From: Bacillota bacterium
GTDB taxonomy: Bacteria > Bacillota > Clostridia > Oscillospirales > Ruminococcaceae
Length of the DNA: 6,955 bases
NCBI GenBank assembly: GCA_023396215.1
Contig: JAEWWW010000093.1
Coordinates: forward strand, 1-6,955
Reading direction: 5' to 3'
A model generated the notes under the pieces. That model was not told the origin of the DNA and did not search any database. It worked only from the letters and a program-made list of their open reading frames with translations. The translations under genes and the position numbers were made by a program. Positions 5,205 through 6,955 of this stretch are shown one piece after another. How positions within the stretch are numbered: position 1 is the stretch's first letter; each line of letters opens with the position of its first letter.

Positions 5205-6752
5205 ATGAACAAGACGGCGAAACATACAATCATTCTCATGGCGGCCACCCTGATTTCCAAGCTTTTGGGCTTTGCACGTGAGATTGCGCTTGCTTATAAA
5301 TATGGTGCGGGGATGGTCAGCGATGCTTATGTCATCGCGTTTTCCATCCCTACGGTGATTTTTGCGGGGCTTGGCTCGGCTATTTTGACCTGCTATGTGC
5401 CGATGTACACCCGCCTGCAGGAGGATAAGCCCCGGGAGCTCAGGCAGTTTAACAACAACATCACCACCGTGGTCGTGCTGCTTTCGGCGGTGGTGCTGGG
5501 GGGCTTTTGGCTCTTTGACGACGCCATTGTGCGGCTGTTTGCCGTGGGGTTCGAGGGCGAGGCGCTGGCCTTCACCTCCACGCTGGCCCGGGTAATGATG
5601 GTTTCGGTGGTTTTCATCGGGGTTTCCAACATCCTGCAAGGGTATTTGCAGATAAAAGACAGCTTTTACGCGGTGGGGCTGGTGAGCGTCCCGCTGAATA
5701 TTTTTGTGGTGGCCTCCATCCTCCTTTCGGGCGAGGCCAACACCGCCGTGCTCAGCACCGGCTTAGTGGCGGGGTATGGGGCTACACTGGTGATGCTGCT
5801 GGTGACCGCCCTGCGCAAGGGCTTTCGCTACCGCCCGGCCCTTAGCCTGAGGGATTCCAACATTCGGCGGATGACGACGCTGGTGCTGCCCATCTTTCTG
5901 GGGCGCACCATTATGCAGATTAACATTATGATAGACCGCACCCTGGCCTCCACCCTGCCCGAGGGCACCGTTTCGGCCCTGAACTACGCCAATAAAATTT
6001 TTGGCTTTGTGATGTCGGTCTTTGTGGTGTCGGTCACCACCGCCAGCTTTCATAAGCTGGCACGCTACAGCGCCCGGCGCGATCTGGGGCGGCTCAAGGC
6101 CACCACCGTCAGCAATATGGGTATGGTCACCCTGCTGATACTGCCTATCTCGATGGGGGCGATTGTGCTTTCGGGGCCGATTGTGCGGCTGCTGCTGGGG
6201 CGGGGCGCCTTTGACAGCAACGCAGAGCTGCTCACCTCGCAGGCGCTGGCCTACTACTGCACCGGGCTTTTGTTTTATAGCCTGAAGGATATCTTAAACA
6301 ACGTGTTTTACGCCATGCAGGAGACCAAAATCCCCACCGTGAACTCGGTTTTGACGGTGGCGCTCAATGTGGCGCTCAATCTGGCGCTCATCAAGCCGCT
6401 GGCGCATGTCGGCCTCGCGCTGGCCACCAGCATCTCCAGCGGCGTCACCATGCTGCTGCTGCTTTCGTCGCTGCGCAAAAAGATAGGCCCCATGGGGCTG
6501 AAGCGGTATTTCATCAGCCTGCTCAAGATGCTGATCGCGGGCGGCGCGATGATTGCGGCGGTGGTGCCGGTTTATAACTGGCTCATCGACCTTGAGATAG
6601 GCGGCAAAACCGGCCAACTGCTGCCGCTGCTGGCGGCGGTGTTGGCGGGGATGCTGGTCTATTTCACCGTGCTGGTGCTGCTGCGCACCCGCGAGTTGGG
6701 CGAGCTGGTGCTCGGGCTGCACCGCACCCTCAACCGCCGCAAGGCCCGCTAG
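5205..6752 (+). CDS. murJ: Lipid II flippase MurJ (MviN family)
   Basis: MurJ moves undecaprenyl-linked peptidoglycan precursor (lipid II) from the inner to the outer leaflet of the cytoplasmic membrane. The 515-residue product has the expected length, and I count about 14 hydrophobic segments (roughly 8-24, 41-62, 87-104, 128-145, 156-175, 183-202, 223-243, 265-282, 307-330, 347-360, 379-396, 401-423, 441-461 and 472-493). The N-terminal family signature is clear: ISKLLGFAREIALAYKYGAG (17-36), then D40-A-Y. Arg25 and Asp40 align with essential R24 and D39 of E. coli MurJ. DRTLASTLPEGTVSALNYAN (244-263) and GRGAFD (332-337) are also typical. By eye, Lys19 and Lys264 stand where E. coli has Arg18 and Arg270. 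ATG 5205 is chosen because GGAGG (5195-5199) lies five bases upstream; a TTG at 5190 would start before this site. A role for another lipid-linked polymer cannot be excluded, given the transaminase upstream. Confidence 0.9.
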   Translation: MNKTAKHTIILMAATLISKLLGFAREIALAYKYGAGMVSDAYVIAFSIPTVIFAGLGSAILTCYVPMYTRLQEDKPRELRQFNNNITTVVVLLSAVVLGGFWLFDDAIVRLFAVGFEGEALAFTSTLARVMMVSVVFIGVSNILQGYLQIKDSFYAVGLVSVPLNIFVVASILLSGEANTAVLSTGLVAGYGATLVMLLVTALRKGFRYRPALSLRDSNIRRMTTLVLPIFLGRTIMQINIMIDRTLASTLPEGTVSALNYANKIFGFVMSVFVVSVTTASFHKLARYSARRDLGRLKATTVSNMGMVTLLILPISMGAIVLSGPIVRLLLGRGAFDSNAELLTSQALAYYCTGLLFYSLKDILNNVFYAMQETKIPTVNSVLTVALNVALNLALIKPLAHVGLALATSISSGVTMLLLLSSLRKKIGPMGLKRYFISLLKMLIAGGAMIAAVVPVYNWLIDLEIGGKTGQLLPLLAAVLAGMLVYFTVLVLLRTRELGELVLGLHRTLNRRKAR

Positions 6753-6775
6753 CCGGAACTGCCATAGCGTCTGTC

Positions 6776-6802
6776 AACAGCCTGCGTCAGCGGGCTGTTT
6801 TT
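6776..6802 (+). terminator. Intrinsic terminator of murJ
   Basis: A 10-bp stem joins AACAGCCTGC (6776-6785) and GCGGGCTGTT (6790-6799), with one T-G wobble and a GTCA loop. Five T run from 6798 to 6802. It begins 24 bases after the murJ stop codon and is the strongest terminator in the window. Confidence 0.85.
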
Positions 6803-6856
6803 GCGTGCAGACCAAGGCTGGAAAGGCGGCCCGGTGCCGCCGCATCCATGTTGTTG

Positions 6857-6878
6857 GGGCCGATGCTGACATCGGCCC
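6857..6878. repeat. REP-like hairpin repeat, 9-bp perfect stem
   Basis: GGGCCGATG (6857-6865) and CATCGGCCC (6870-6878) pair perfectly around CTGA. Like the units at 77-100 and 2313-2336 it begins with a G run and ends CCCG, with a different but self-complementary interior. There is no T tract, and no gene lies in 6803-6955. Confidence 0.6.
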
Positions 6879-6924
6879 GCAGGCTATGTTGCAGATGCTG
6901 AGCCATTGTGGGGGCGGGGTTTGT

Positions 6925-6946
6925 CCCCCCCCCCCCCCCCCCCCCC
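6925..6946. repeat. Homopolymer run of 22 C
   Basis: Twenty-two consecutive C follow GGGGCGGGGTTTGT and precede TACAGGGGG. Read on the minus strand, TGTA then a G run resembles the TGTAGGGG start of the REP-like units, so the run may be a slippage expansion of a short CCCC arm in such a hairpin. Its exact length may be a sequencing or assembly artefact. Confidence 0.75.
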
Positions 6947-6955
6947 TACAGGGGG

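Overview
The window looks like a chromosomal segment of a GC-rich, low-GC-phylum-type anaerobe, probably a clostridial (Oscillospiraceae/Ruminococcaceae-like) Firmicute. The grounds are indirect: GGAGG-type ribosome binding sites, a lipoprotein with a long Ser/Pro linker, a clostridial-type MurJ, and intergenic hairpin repeats of a style I associate from memory with that group. No rRNA, tRNA, phage, transposase or CRISPR feature is visible, so the taxonomic call is an inference.

Layout. Positions 1-223 hold no credible gene, only hairpin repeats. A minus-strand gene (224-1906) encodes a 560-residue secreted lipoprotein with a roughly 90-residue Ser/Pro-rich tether and a large helical, possibly carbohydrate-active domain. 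Its upstream region is AT-rich and has a good extended -10 promoter with two perfect palindromes just behind the -35 box. From 2100 to 2565 the divergent intergenic region is packed with inverted repeats. A plus-strand gene (2566-3393) encodes a cytoplasmic propeller-like protein of unknown function. It is followed by a long gap with a strong terminator (3636-3661) and then a promoter (3680-3708).

The right half is a surface-polymer pair on the plus strand. A DegT/DnrJ/EryC1/StrS-family PLP aminotransferase (3858-5039) is followed by the lipid II flippase MurJ (5205-6752). murJ has its own predicted extended -10 promoter, whose spacer is filled by a perfect 14-bp dyad, and a strong terminator at 6776-6802. 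The two genes could be co-transcribed, but murJ can probably also be controlled independently. The window ends with another hairpin repeat and a run of 22 C.

Together the recognisable genes point to the cell envelope: a nucleotide-sugar-type transaminase, a lipid-linked precursor flippase and an anchored exported protein. I see no convincing evidence of a new multi-gene system. The most interesting leads are the dyads at two promoters, the composite inverted repeats flanking the lipoprotein gene, and the unassigned lipoprotein and propeller-like proteins.
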